Positions 34,756 to 46,594 of a DNA stretch of 64,000 nucleotides are shown one piece after another. Below the pieces are notes generated by a model that made no database searches, was not told where the DNA came from, and worked only from the letters and a program-made list of their open reading frames with translations. Origin of the DNA: Planoprotostelium fungivorum. Its lineage: Eukaryota > Evosea > Variosea > Cavosteliida > Cavosteliaceae. Location: assembly GCA_003024175.1 (NCBI GenBank), contig MDYQ01000040.1, forward strand, positions 1 to 64,000, written 5' to 3'. How positions within the stretch are numbered: the stretch's first letter is position 1; the number at the start of each line of letters is the position of its first letter. The translations under genes were made by a program, and so were the position numbers.

Positions 34756-35937
34756 CTATTGGCTCGGGACTCTGTACAGATACACACCGCTCAAGCTGTC
34801 TTCTTCCTTCCAACCAGGAATGGGGTTCTCCACAGACAAGACAAACGTTCCAGGTTTGGCCTCTTTCATTTTCTCTGCGAACCTGTCTCCATCATCAGCA
34901 CACGTTGACGATCATCATCACGTCACCTCTTCATCGTGTTAGGTACTCCAAAGAACAGAACGACGTCTGCGTCTTGGATGTCTGTCTTCCACAGATCACC
35001 CGTCAACTGGACGAGATCAGTCCATGATGTCGATGACGATGACGATGATCGATACAAGTAGGTGTGATGATGAACGTCGGATATAGAATATGAACGGTGG
35101 TGATCGATGCGAGCGATCGTGATCATGATTCGATCGATGATCGTGATGCTGATGATGAACTCACAAACTCGGCGTTCTCCGCTTCTTCATCATCCTTTGC
35201 ATTTTTCTTCGCCGTGCGGGTGAGCCACGGGTTGATTTCAATACCCACCGCTGTCATTCCATTTTTTGCAGCCTCGATGACCATCCTTCCATCTCCACTT
35301 CCTAAATCGACAAACTTTTTTCCTACGTCCATCATCACACATCTCACCATCACATGATGCGATGATGATGATGGTCTCACCTCTCAACTGCTTGATGGGC
35401 AGCATCTCGAACACGGCCTCCATGTTGTCGGGCGTGGAGGGCACGTATGGAATCTTACCCAGACGGTTGGTGTTGCCGATGAGATAAGGTACGGCCCAAG
35501 CGTTGAAGGCAAAGAGGCCACCGGCGGCTGCAGTGAAGATGCCGACGCGAACGGGTAATGGAAGTTTGTCGGTCAATCGAAGGTTGCCAGGATCTGAAGT
35601 GAACCAGTAGTCTTGAAATTCGACTCCGAGGTAGACGCAGGAAGCTGTGGGGGTGAGATGGATAAATGGGAAACGAACACACCTACGCCCAATACACCGA
35701 CGGCGGGAATCCATCGTCGTTTTGGAGTGTGTTCGAGGGTCGACTGTTCGGTATCATTCGATACGGTGGATGATTTCAGATTATCATCCTGTCAGCCGTA
35801 AGCGAACTTGATAAGGGATGAGACTCACTTTGGGCGAATTTGATTGGCTTCTTATGGTGTATTGAGTGGGTTTCAGCTGGCCCGGTCAGATTCAGATGCA
35901 GGGCAATCACCTCTCACCCTGATCTGTCTGTTGACAT
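34756..35937 (-). CDS. ATPSCKMT: ATP synthase c-subunit lysine methyltransferase-like (FAM173)
   Basis: A class I SAM methyltransferase of the FAM173 family, whose animal member methylates a lysine of mitochondrial ATP synthase subunit c. N to C: a Ser-rich start, a membrane segment (VGIFTAAAGGLFAFNAWAVP), NRLGKIPYVPSTPDNMEAVF (family KxGxPFVPTP), the SAM-binding motif KKFVDLGSGDGRMVIEAAK with GIEINPW, then DLWKTDIQDADVVLFFGVP and a tail ending GVYLYRVPSQ. The ATG at 35937 fits: MSTDRSG joins SQSNSPK across a 65-nt intron, which joins DDNLKSS across another. Its membrane helix and lack of a signal peptide fit an inner-mitochondrial membrane protein. Diverges from the Hsp70 fusion gene by about 350 bp. 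Confidence 0.8.
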
Positions 35938-36283
35938 TAGATTGGGATAACTTTGTACATCTTTGAAACGATGAAGCAACACCGTGTCTGATCACCGCAC
36001 TTCCGATCATCGTGATGTGATGTGATCAGATCGGACAGAAAATAAATCAACCATTTTATTCGTCCTTTCATGCAGCCATGATGTATGTTGTTCTCTCTGA
36101 CTTCCAATTCTATGAAGCTCGTGAAGGAGGGCAGGACTGATGAACAGCTTCCTTCTTTGAACGGTCTCTGCTTGTTCCAGACACGAAATTTCATTGAAAC
36201 TCGGCAAGGAGGATTTTGCCGCGAGACTGAAAACGACACAACATCAACACGAACATCACGAACAACACGAAAACATATAGAAC

Positions 36284-39200
36284 ATGAACGTACCAGTTGG
36301 TATTGATTTAGGAACCACTTACTCATGTGTCGGCGCTTGGTTGAACGGGAGAGTGGAGATCATCAGCAACGACCAGGGACAGAGGATCACACCTTCTTAT
36401 GTAGCCTTCACAGACAGTGAGAGGCTTTTGGGTAATGCCGCCTACAACCAAGCATCTTTCAATGCAGAGAACACGGTGAACAACTGGTTTCGTCCATCTT
36501 TCCTGACTCCTGATAGGTCTTTGACGTCAAGAGACTCATCGGTCGAAGTTTCTCTGATCCACTAACACAAGCTGATATCATCCAATGGCCATTCAAAGTC
36601 GTCTCAGGAAGAGACGATCGACCTCTCATTGAAGTCCAGTATCAGGGGCAACAGAGACTCTTCACCGCCGAAGAGGTCTCAGCCATGGTGTTGACCAAGA
36701 TGAAGGAAACAGCAGAGACATTCGTTGGGCACTCTGTACGCGACGTCGTCGTCACTGTGCCAGCTTACTTCAATGATTCTCAGAGACAGGCCACAAAGGA
36801 TGCAGCCTCCATCGCTGGACTCAATGTAGTCCGTATCATGAACGAACCCACAGCTGCCGCCGTCGCTTACGGTTACGATAGAGGAACCGAAAGAAAGAAT
36901 ATCCTCGTCTTCGATCTCGGTAAGTAGACGATCACACAATCATGATGGATCTCATATCGTTGCAGGTGGAGGAACTTTAGACGTGTCTCTGTTGAAAGTG
37001 GAGAATGGAACTTTCTCTGTCTTTGCCGTGTCGGGTGATACTCATTTGGGAGGAGAAGATTTCGATTCCAGATTAGTCCATCACTTTGCCAATGAGTTCA
37101 AGATGAAGAAGGGAAAAGACATCGGCAGGAACCCGAAAGCGTGAGTCCACCTTCAAATCACTTCTCTCCACCACGCACCATCATGTGACGGACCTGCGTC
37201 TGACACCCACCATAGATTGAGAAGGCTGAGAACTGCATGTGAACGAGTAAAGAGGGAACTATCTACACAGACGAGAAGCTCATTAGAGATCGATGCCCTC
37301 TACGACGGAGAAGATTTCGCAGCCACCATCACGAGGGCGAAATTCGAGGAACTCAACCGAGACCTCTTCGATCGTTGCCTGGCACCCGTCGCAGTGGTAA
37401 CCATCTCCCATCATCATCTTCACGATGAGACTGACCGCGATGATGCAGGTCCTGATGGACAGTGGTCTGAGAAAAGAACAAGTAGATGACGTGGTTCTCG
37501 TTGGAGGTTCCTCTCGTATACCAAAGATCCAGATCATGCTGAAAGATTTTTTCGATGGAAGGGAGCTGAAGAGGTCAGTCAATCCAGACGAGGCCGTGGC
37601 TCACGGCGCGACGGTCATGGCGGCAATTTTGGCGGGAAATCAGAAGAGGGACGACCACTTCATTCAGGACGTGGCACCGTTGTCGCTCGGCGTGGAGACC
37701 ATCGGTGAGAAAATGATTTTATTTCGTTTTATTCTTTCGCTGAAGAGTGTAGGTGGAGTCATGTCGGTTCTCATTGCGAGGTGGAATCTCTCGTGATGGT
37801 TCGTTGTAGATTGACGTCTCCTACAGAAACAGTCGAGTTCCCACGGAAAAATCACAGATGGTATCTACCACCTCCGATTATCAATCTTCCGTTCTCATTC
37901 AGATCTACGAAGGTAAAGAAATGAATCATCACGATATATCACATCATCACATCACATCGTCACACCATCACATCATCATCATCATCATCATCATCACGAC
38001 AACAACATCCAACTCCTATCAGGTGAAATGCATCGCACTTCATCCAACAATCTCCTCGGTAAATTCGAATTGGGTGGCATACAACCGGCCAGGAGAGGTA
38101 TACCACAGATCCTAGTCACCTTCCGTCTAGACGAGGAGTCCATCCTCTACGTCTCTGCCACAGAATGTTCCAGCGGCCGCTCGCAGAACTTGACCATCAA
38201 GAACGACAAGGGAAGGTTATCCAGCGAGGACATCGGCAGGATGGTAAGAGAAGCGGAAGAGTTCAAATCGAGGGGGGTGAGTGTCAGAAGTGTCAGATTG
38301 ACATGTGCTGACGAGATGGTGACAGTTGATGAACCAGAGGAGGCTGGAGGCGAGGAATTATCTTCAGCAGATGGCGTTTGCGTACGGTGACACCATCAGA
38401 GATATGAAGATTACGGCTACGGAGAGAGTTAAATTGCAGAAGGCGATAGAGGATACTCTCATGTGGATCGATGATAATCCATCGGCAGAGGAAGACGAAT
38501 TCGATTACAAGAGAGAGGTGTGTAGATGTACTCTGACGTCTCTCATTCGACATCACACTTGATCTTATGAATGATGAAAGATGAAATAGCATTGTACTGA
38601 ATGAGAGACAGTTACTAGAGAGGATATTTGGTGTAGTCCACGATGGAGCACTGAAGAGACAACAAGAAGAAGAGACGAGGGAGAGACAAGAAGCAGAGCA
38701 GAGAAGGATGGAAGAAGAGAGGAGATTGCAAGAGGCCAGGATGGCTGCATCTGCCCCTCCTGTGGAGACGAACCCGTTCATGATGGGTGATCAGGAGACA
38801 CCCGTTCAGCGAACGAATCCATTCACCGAAGAGTCCAACCCCTTCGTGATAGAAAGTCCAACTTACGTACAATCCGGTATCAATCTGAGTGAGATGACAC
38901 TCATGGCTCAGAGGGTGAGAAATCTTTTAATTTTTGTAAAAGGAATTATTTCTGAGCGTTATAGATGAAATTGTCTGCTGAAGAGAAGAACAAGAAAGAA
39001 GCGAAGGAAGCGGATGACATGATGGAGAACTGTCTCTCAGCCGTTCGGTGAGACATCACACGTAAGATATCATCTCATTCGATGCAGGAACGCCACACAG
39101 AGGCTGACGGCAGCCTCCGCCCAACGCATGAACCAGAGGCTCGAAGCCGACCAAGACGGCGAGGATCTAAAAATGGAAACAAACAGCAGCACCCTCCGAA

Positions 39201-40189
39201 GCTGCTCTTCCCTCGCCTCCGCTGTCACCGCCCTCGTACAAGCCGCCGCGGCAGCTCAGAAGCTCATCGGCCAGAAGAAGGTACGTAACCCGAAATCCCT
39301 CAGAAAACTCACCGAAAACAGAGCGACCAGCCCGTCTACAACGCCGATCGTACGTGGGAGAACGGATTCATCTCTGCCTCACGTTCCATCGTGGAATCCG
39401 TGCAGCAGCTCGAGGTCGCCACGTCATCTGAAACCATCGACCCGGCACTCATCACTGCCGCCGCTCGCTCGGTTGCCTCTTGCACCGTCCAGCTCATCAT
39501 GTCTTACCGATCGAAATTGGGAGAGGGCTTACCTCTATCAGACGATTTAGACGTCGCAGCCAGGGCCGTGTCACGCGCGGCGAGGGACCTGGCCGACATG
39601 ATGAGCCGGAGGGGACACGATGACGTCATCACGGTGGCGTCTACAACGAGCCAAGATACGTCCGGGGTGCTGAGCTTGAGAGAGAGGATCGAGAAGCAGG
39701 CGAGAATCGATCGATTGGAGAGGGAATTAGAGGAAGCGAGGCGGGAGCAGGGTCAAATGAGAAGGTCGGAATATTCCAACGCCAATTTGAACGCGGGAGA
39801 CGCCCATCTACAACGCCCCGCGGTACCTCCTAGGAGGACGAGCCAGCCCCCCGTCCCAATTTCCGGTCCCAATCCGGAGACTCCGATGGACTTTGGTGTG
39901 AACCCGATGATGATGCCCATCACGAAGCCGACCCTGAGGTCGCGTTCGAATTCATTAGAGAAGGAGTTTTATTCCTTAGAGGAACTGCAGAGGAAGCCAT
40001 CACCAACAGGAACCGATCTGAATAACCTGGAGGTGAAGAGATGATGGATGTGTCGGTGATGATGAACGGTGACAGATGTATCTGAGCGAGGAAGAGTTTG
40101 AGAAGGTGTTTGGAATGAAGAAGGAGGAGTGGAAGAAGATGCCTCTGTTCAGGAGGAACCCGATCAAACAGCAACTGAGACTCGTGTGA
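36284..40189 (+). CDS. Hsp70 fused to NPF motifs, I/LWEQ domain and villin headpiece
   Basis: Fourteen exons (36284-36475, 36517-36919, 36966-37140, 37216-37396, 37449-37704, 37753-37766, 37810-37912, 38023-38276, 38326-38517, 38612-38914, 38965-39047, 39088-39280, 39322-40032, 40076-40189) sum to 3,174 nt with matching phases: 1,057 residues. Residues 1-385 are an Hsp70 ATPase domain ([53 protein letters not shown]). Residues 386-590 are the substrate domain and lid ([31 protein letters not shown]). After a charged helix come NPF motifs at 644-646, 659-661 and 666-668. An I/LWEQ actin-binding domain covers about 685-880 ([41 protein letters not shown]). Then a coiled coil (about 901-930), a [11 protein letters not shown] stretch and a villin headpiece (1021-1057, [12 protein letters not shown] to [14 protein letters not shown]). 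No EEVD tail. Probably a cytosolic chaperone tethered to actin and to EH-domain endocytic proteins (inference). Confidence 0.85.
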
Positions 40190-40389
40190 TGAGATCGATA
40201 AAAGATGATCTGTTCGAATAGGAGATAAACATGGGTTATTGTTCTCAATCTATAAAGACCTGGATGATGAACGACATGTCATCGTCTCATTCGTTAGCTG
40301 CGAGGAAAATGTGATAATGTGAATAAATTAGAAGAATTGTTTGTAGATGAACGGTGAAGATCAGATCTGAGATCAGATCATCACAAGCA

Positions 40390-41115
40390 ATGGCCCAACC
40401 TAAGCAACAGGGAATCGATATCAGCCAGCTGTCTCTCGAGCAGCTTAACACCTTCAAACAGCAGTTCGAAGAGGTGAATCACACATTTCCGAATCACATT
40501 TTCAGCTCATATGGCCTCCTAACTCATGTTTAGGAAGTCCAAGTTCTATCCAACTCGTGGCAGCAGCTCAAATTAGCCAGTGAGTTTCTATTCTTCTTCG
40601 TTCTGTGGCCGTCGATGAAAATGCGATGGCCTTCTCTGATCTTCACAGGCGCACGCTTTACCGACTCGAAAGATGCGTTATCCGCCATCAAGACAGAGAA
40701 CGAAGGTACCTCCTTTCAGAATTATTGATGATGTTTACATTGAAAATCAGGTAAAGCCATGCTGGTCCCCCTCACAACCTCCCTCTTCGTTCCAGGGCAG
40801 TTGACCAATACCGAACAAGTCCTGATCGACATTGGAACTGGTTACTATGTGACCAAGGTGAACCCATTTGACAATCTTCACAACTGTTCTCATGTTCCTT
40901 CCAGCCGGTGAAACAAGCCTCAGATTTCTTCGACAGAAAGATCAAGATGATCAACGACAATGCAGATCAGGTACTTCACATCTATCCCGTCCATCTTCTA
41001 AAAACTTTCAAAGGTAGCCCAAGCCGTCAGCGTGAAGAGGAAGAACTTGGAATCGGTTCTGTTGGTCATGCAACAGAAGATCGGACAGATGCAAGGTCAG
41101 GCCGAGAAGGAATAA
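40390..41115 (+). CDS. PFDN5: prefoldin subunit 5
   Basis: Alpha-type subunit of the hexameric prefoldin chaperone, which hands unfolded actin and tubulin to CCT. The reading is [19 protein letters not shown] (family start), [48 protein letters not shown] and a C-terminal coiled coil ending [15 protein letters not shown]. The two long helices flanking a beta hairpin and the LVPLT-S-FVPG signature are diagnostic. Six short exons join over 40-60 nt introns. The stop TAA is embedded in AATAAA. Two neighbours (the Hsp70 fusion and the TBCD fragment) also relate to actin/tubulin folding or actin binding, but this need not be functional clustering. Confidence 0.9.
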
Positions 41116-42090
41116 AAGAAAAATCACGATTTACACTCTGTTTCATTCTCCCCTCTTCATCGCGTGCATCCATCAAAGAAAGTCACGTAGATCGGTACAT
41201 CGGGGGAGTATGTGATGATGCATTCTAACGGAAGCGGAGGGGGCTGTGAGTGGACGATTTGTTTGTCTTTCGTAGAGGGCTACGGACGGACCTGGAGAGG
41301 TATGAGCAGGGGTCGATGTGATGCCGGTGATACACACATTTCCAATGATACATGGGAGGGCGACTGATTACTGCGGTGCACGGGAGAATTCATATCAGAC
41401 AGAGGCGAGCGCACCACTGGCCTTGAGGGCTTCTTCATAATGGGCACATAGCAACCTGTGCTGGGGTCGATGTTCTCCCATTCTTGAAAACGCTCGGTCG
41501 TGTATATGTCTAAATCATCCGCTCTCGTTTCTCCGTTGTTCGATAGAAGGTTTCCACACTCGGTCATGTCTTCAGCTTGTGATGATGCGCAATTGGCGTT
41601 TTTTAAACGCAATATTTTGGCGGGATCAAAAAAGACTGTTGTTTGCAACGATCTCATGCACAGAGGCTCCGATCATGAATCGCTTTGCCACGCATCATAC
41701 TTATTTGTCCTCTAATGTGTATTTGATCAAGAAACCTGAATCTGCCGGTTGGGAACAGGATCTCCTTCTTCTCCAGCGAACAAACCATGCAGCTAAGGAC
41801 AGCTTCAATCCTCAAAATATAGGTCTCCAGGGATTCATTCCCCTTCTATAATTAGTATGGGTATCAACCTGATCGCACCCTTTGATCTACTCTCGCGATC
41901 CACTCCAAAACCCACAGCACGTCAAAAGTTGTGATGACGATCCCGTATTTAGAGCGAGAACAGCTTGCTAAGGAAGCTCCTTTTGTCAATTATTCCTATG
42001 AAGCTTAACTAACCACCACACGTGACGTCGTCTCCCTGGGGATGGGAGTACACCACCTCTCCGTCAGAGTCAGCCAAGCAACATAGTGCG
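41116..42090. other. intergenic region with one small minus-strand frame
   Basis: Apart from the 125-codon frame at 41280-41657, no coding feature is seen. The right part (41,880-42,020) contains the promoter side of the membrane-protein gene. Confidence 0.4.
41280..41657 (-). CDS. hypothetical protein, 125 residues
   Basis: Uninterrupted frame from ATG to stop. It begins with a hydrophobic/basic patch (MRSLQTTVFFDPAKILRLKN) and continues hydrophilic with a proline- and serine-rich second half containing MKKPSRPVVRSPLSDMNSP, which looks like a disordered, phosphorylation-prone segment. No known domain, signal peptide or membrane helix. It could be real, or a long chance frame, in this 950-bp gap. 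Confidence 0.4.
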   Translation of the reverse strand: MRSLQTTVFFDPAKILRLKNANCASSQAEDMTECGNLLSNNGETRADDLDIYTTERFQEWENIDPSTGCYVPIMKKPSRPVVRSPLSDMNSPVHRSNQSPSHVSLEMCVSPASHRPLLIPLQVRP

Positions 42091-43732
42091 ATGGTGCGGC
42101 GATCATCAAATGGCGTCTTGCCTTTAGAGCATGAGGCTTCACAGAAGCGACCGCCCACGGCGAGCACAGTCATCCTTGTAATGCCTCAAGGAGGGTCTAC
42201 GTCAGATGATGTGAAGGAGGTGAGGTGTTCTCACCGTGATGTTGTGGTTGATTATCTCTCAGCCACTCAAGTCATTCGATTACTGGGTAGATCCAATAGA
42301 ATATTCAGAGATTCCTAATCTGCTCGGCTGGGTCCTCTTAGTCTTTGCCCAATTCTGCATCGTCGTCGCACTGATCATGTTGGTACCTCTATCACCGACG
42401 AATGGATTCACGGTCACCTCCGTCACTCTCTGGAGTGTTTTGGCCGCCTTGATGGTATGGGGTCTGTCGTCCGAATCTTGGCTTGTGGCATTTCCGCATC
42501 TGAAGCGATGGAGTTTCTGGCAACTGTGGCCTTTCGTGCTATGGGTGGCAGTCCTCATCGCCAGCCAGACGTTGTGGGTGGGAGTCCTCTACCTGCCCTT
42601 CAATTCGCTCCTCTCTTGTTTGGGATATCAGCCGTGCACCCTGGCCCTCTTATTTACGCTCACCAAGGAAGAACGAAATGATCCAGCCGTCAGAGTAAGA
42701 GTCGTGTGATGATGAGCTCATTTAACGTGGTGCAGGAGAAGATCAAGACATACTTACTGTTGACGGTAATACTGCCTGGCTTTTACGCCATTTCAGCACT
42801 GTATCTCGTCATATTCGGTTATTTGGCGGCCTACCCAGGAGCTCAGATCCTCGTCAATCTCGTCTATGCCGTCCTCAAATACGTTCTGAAGAGGATGCTG
42901 TCGAGGTGAGTCCTCGATGGTTCTGTCGCCCGATATTCACACTCGCAAGACTGTTTCATTCTCTGGGAGGATTCTCGGCCTCAAACGGTGCCGTCCTCTT
43001 CATGGATCTGATGCATCATTCCTTCACCATCTTGAACTTTCTGAACCGATCGAGCTTCGTGACTATCTTTGTCAATCTCCTGACGGAGGTGAAAGTCATC
43101 TCTCTCCCACCTTCTCATCTCCGATAGGCTCTCTTCATCTTGCGGATTGACCTCGCATGTTCGGACCGTTATCAGAAGGCGAAGCAGAAGGTCTTCAAAT
43201 TGTTAGGAACGGCCAAGTTCGACCGCTTCATGGATAAAGTGTTATACCCCAGCATTGAGATGACCAAGGAAGAACGAATCCGAGTGCAATGTTCTAGCCT
43301 CCTCTCGACAACCTTCGCTTCCATCGTGAGTCGCCGAGTGGTAGATTTTACGAATCTCACGTGATGCAGGGTACCATCATCGGCTTCCTACTCATCGTCT
43401 TTATTTCCAGAAATTCATACAACCACAACTACTATCCCTACTCGGACAGCGCCATGTCAGCACTCGCTTTCAATCAGCACATCTCCCCCCTACAGGGAGC
43501 CGTCATCGTGGTCGTTGGTACTCACACAGTTCTCGGCATCATATCCACGGCCAGCTTGATCTTCATCAAGGTGGCTCACCCTTCAGTCAGCGTTCTCATC
43601 GCCCTGAGGACGTTCAAAGACCTTCACTGGTTCACTACGGCGGCCTTCCTCATGGCCATCGCATTTTCGATCACGTTCGTGATGAAACACGAGCGGTATG
43701 CCTCTTTCTTCTTCCCACAGTTGTACACGTGA
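42091..43732 (+). CDS. multi-pass membrane protein, unknown family
   Basis: I do not recognise the family. The ATG at 42091 opens a hydrophilic N-terminus (MVRRSSNGVLPLEHEA). After a 43-nt intron come about ten to twelve hydrophobic helices, for example LLGWVLLVFAQFCIVVALIM, FWQLWPFVLWVAVLIASQTL, YLLLTVILPGFYAISALYLV, TIIGFLLIVFIS and VIVVVGTHTVLGIISTAS. Between the two halves lies a cytosolic-looking stretch with YQKAKQKVFKLLG and EMTKEERIRVQCSS. Two TKEER motifs, one in each half, hint at an internal duplication. Introns are 25-45 nt. The last exon ends LYT-stop at 43732; splicing from the GTGAGA just before that stop to an acceptor near 43783 would instead give a longer tail ending near 43871. 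Confidence 0.6.
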
Positions 43733-43917
43733 GAAGGTGAGAAGATGACTTCATCAGCATGACCACCTGACCATATTGCAGAATAACAAACAATTTTCTT
43801 GTATATTCGGCGGTTCAAAATCCCGCCGCAACGAGCCATCTTATTTATGTTGTGATAAAAGTTTGAGATACAACTTTTTATTTGTCATCATCCCATCGGC
43901 TTGGACACCTGATCTCT

Positions 43918-46380
43918 TTAGAATCTACATCCTTCCCCCTCCCTCACCTTCTCCCACAGTCCCATGAACACATTCTTTCCACCGTATTCTTCACGCAGTT
44001 CTTCATACTCCCTGGCATCGTACCACGACCAGAAGACCTCCCTGTCAGAGTACTACTCCCCTTCAATTCAAAATTCACTTCTTAACACTCACCACGAAGG
44101 CATAGAGAGCTTTTTTCCCTCCCAAACTCGCCACCAGCTTCTCCAATTGGATGTTGGCATCGAACAGAGGATAACCTCCGTTAGACGGTGCACCGTACAC
44201 CTTAAGGATTTAGGGTTTAATTCGTCCCCGTGGTGACTGAAAGTCTCACCCCTACGTTCATGGCATACATGTCTTCGACTGATTTGATGTCTTCAGATCG
44301 ACCGAGACCGAAGGTTCTCTTGTCTTGTGAGCAAGCCACGGGACACAGCCACAGGGGCCAGATACCAAGTGTGTCATCGTTCCATCTCAGCAATTTCTTC
44401 ACACCTATGGACGTGTGAGAGAATAGCGTGATGAGGATATTGATGTTGATTCTTGTGGATATTGCTGTGATCTGACGTGATGATGTGGTGATGTGGTGAT
44501 GTTGTGATGATGCGATGATGTGATGATGCGATGATGTGCTGTGGTTCATCACCTGAGGGTGGTATATCTAAATCTTGGAGAATAGCACTTCCTTCTCTCG
44601 TCTGATCTGAAACCAACATGGCGATCTTGTACAGAGTTGCCGTGGAAACGAGAGTGGTGAGTACGGTGTGGAATATGCGATTGCTCAGAAGAGAAGCGAG
44701 TGAAGGGAAGAACTTTGGAAGGGCTGTGATGCCCCAGAATCCTCCACGCTGTTATTCTTCAGCCATCCATCTCTCATGATGACACATTCATCATGTTCGC
44801 TCGATCGTCATCGCTCGGTGATCACGTGATCACCACCATGTCACGATCACGATCACGATCGTCAGTCACATCACGTGATCGTCGTGCACGATGATGAGAT
44901 GATCGACTCACGTCGTATCGAAAGAGATACACCGGTGTAGGAATCAACTCTTCGTGAAGCAATTCTCCATACTTTTCTAAATGCTCTTCGAAGGCCTCTG
45001 GTGTCACGTGACCTCCTCCCTTGCCGATGTCTTCGATGTGTCTGTAGTAGAGGTCGCTGGCCGGCCCCTGGCGGTAGATCGGCATTCCCTGTCTCAATTC
45101 AGTCCCAAATCCGGAATCCCGATGCCGAATACCGATCGATGCAGCCTGCGAGCGTCTTCCTTGGTCACGCAACCTCCGAACATACCTCTCCCGTGTCATT
45201 ACGTATGATATCGTACGTGACATCTCACCTATGGTGCCCCACGGAAAACCGACACCATCCATCAGCTTGTCATTACCGATCCAATTCTCTTCTTTTTCTC
45301 CTCGGTTGTACTCTTCCACCTCTTGTCTTCAGAGGGACACCTTCGTTGTATGTCACACCTTTCGATTGGATTCTCTGGTGAATTCCAACGGCGATGCGTA
45401 CTTCACGTATCTCAATCTCACCCATTCTGTCGCAGGTGTCAACTTGACCTATCACCCTTCAGCCGTGTCCCAAAATAAAAGAGTAAAAGATGCTTCGACA
45501 GAATTTTTCACCTCGGTGGAGAGAGTGAGTGCAACGGTTCCATTTGAGCCGGGGACAGATCTCCACAGTCTGGGATGTTCTGAAGAACGGATGACATCAC
45601 CACGGCCAGTCAGCAGGGTGGTGTCGACCAGTGTCGTATCGAACGTGGAATTTCTGCGAGTTTTCAGTGGAAGAGAGGACAAAAGGTGTACCTGTAAGAC
45701 GTCGACTCGATGCCCAAGCCCTGTTCGTATGAGTACGTATGACACGGTCACGTGACGTCACCTGGATGGCACCCCCTACTGTAATCCGTCTGAACTCGGG
45801 TACCACGAGGGGCAAGAGGTTGTGGGGGAGAGTGAGAGAAGAGAGGGCGGAGAAACTGACGAAGGGCTCGCAGACGGCACGGCGAGACTCTACGTCGAGT
45901 TCTAAGACGGAGTCCAGTTTGGTCATGTCCACCTGCGTCGATCAGAAGATGATGAGGGATGAGGGACTCGTACGCGAAATGCCTTCTCCTTGTATCTGCC
46001 ACTTCGAGCTGAGTGGCCCTCTCCTACTTTTCTTCCGATCACGACCTGATCGGGGTCAAAATCGATGGATCAATAATGGGTCATACCTCTTTACCACTCT
46101 CGCGTGCCTTCTTCAGATGTTCGATAATTTCTTTAACGTCGGCATCGTGTTGTCTTTGGCTCTTGTATGGAGCAGGGGGATCGAGCCCCCACACAGGTCG
46201 AAGGGGATCAGACCAAAGAGGTGCTAGTACATCTCTCCATAGACGAAGGGGCAGCTCTAATATACCCAGAAATAAAGCCCACGCCACAGACGCGATGATC
46301 TTGATTTTACGATCTGGCTGAGAGGATTCAGGTGATATCACAATGAGATCACGTGAAGATAGAGGACATCTCACCGTCAT
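43918..46380 (-). CDS. DHCR24: Delta(24)-sterol reductase-like FAD oxidoreductase
   Basis: DHCR24/DIMINUTO reduces the C24 double bond of sterols, using FAD, at the ER membrane. Starting at 46380, MT joins PDRKIKIIASVAWALFLG across an intron and supplies an N-terminal membrane anchor. The FAD-binding PCMH domain follows: MTKLDSVLELD, LPHNLLPLVVPEFRRITVGG, LLTGRGDVIRSSEH and LWRSVPGSNGTVAL. C-terminal landmarks are LTYHP, the DTLGIWPLWLCPV segment (family YPLWLCP), NVG then VYGAPSNGGYP, EKLVASLGGKKALYA and REVFWSWYDAREYEELREEYG (family NREEFWEMFD). The last junction works phase-perfectly through a 40-nt intron ending GGGGAGTAG. The stop is at 43918-43920. Converges on the membrane-protein gene. 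Implies endogenous sterol synthesis or sterol modification. Confidence 0.8.
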
Positions 46381-46594
46381 GATCGTTGTCACGTGTGTTC
46401 TTCTTTGTAGTGCCAAGTTGAAATATCTTGAACTTCTCAAACAATTGAGCCGCGTCGGATGACAGAGCATGATAGAGGCATCCGACCCACTATAGAGTTC
46501 CTCTGCGAAGCTTTAAGAAAAACTGAGATTGATTCATCCATAACTCTGGACTTCTTTCGCAAGAGTAGAACAAATGATCCCAGTGAGGTGACGA

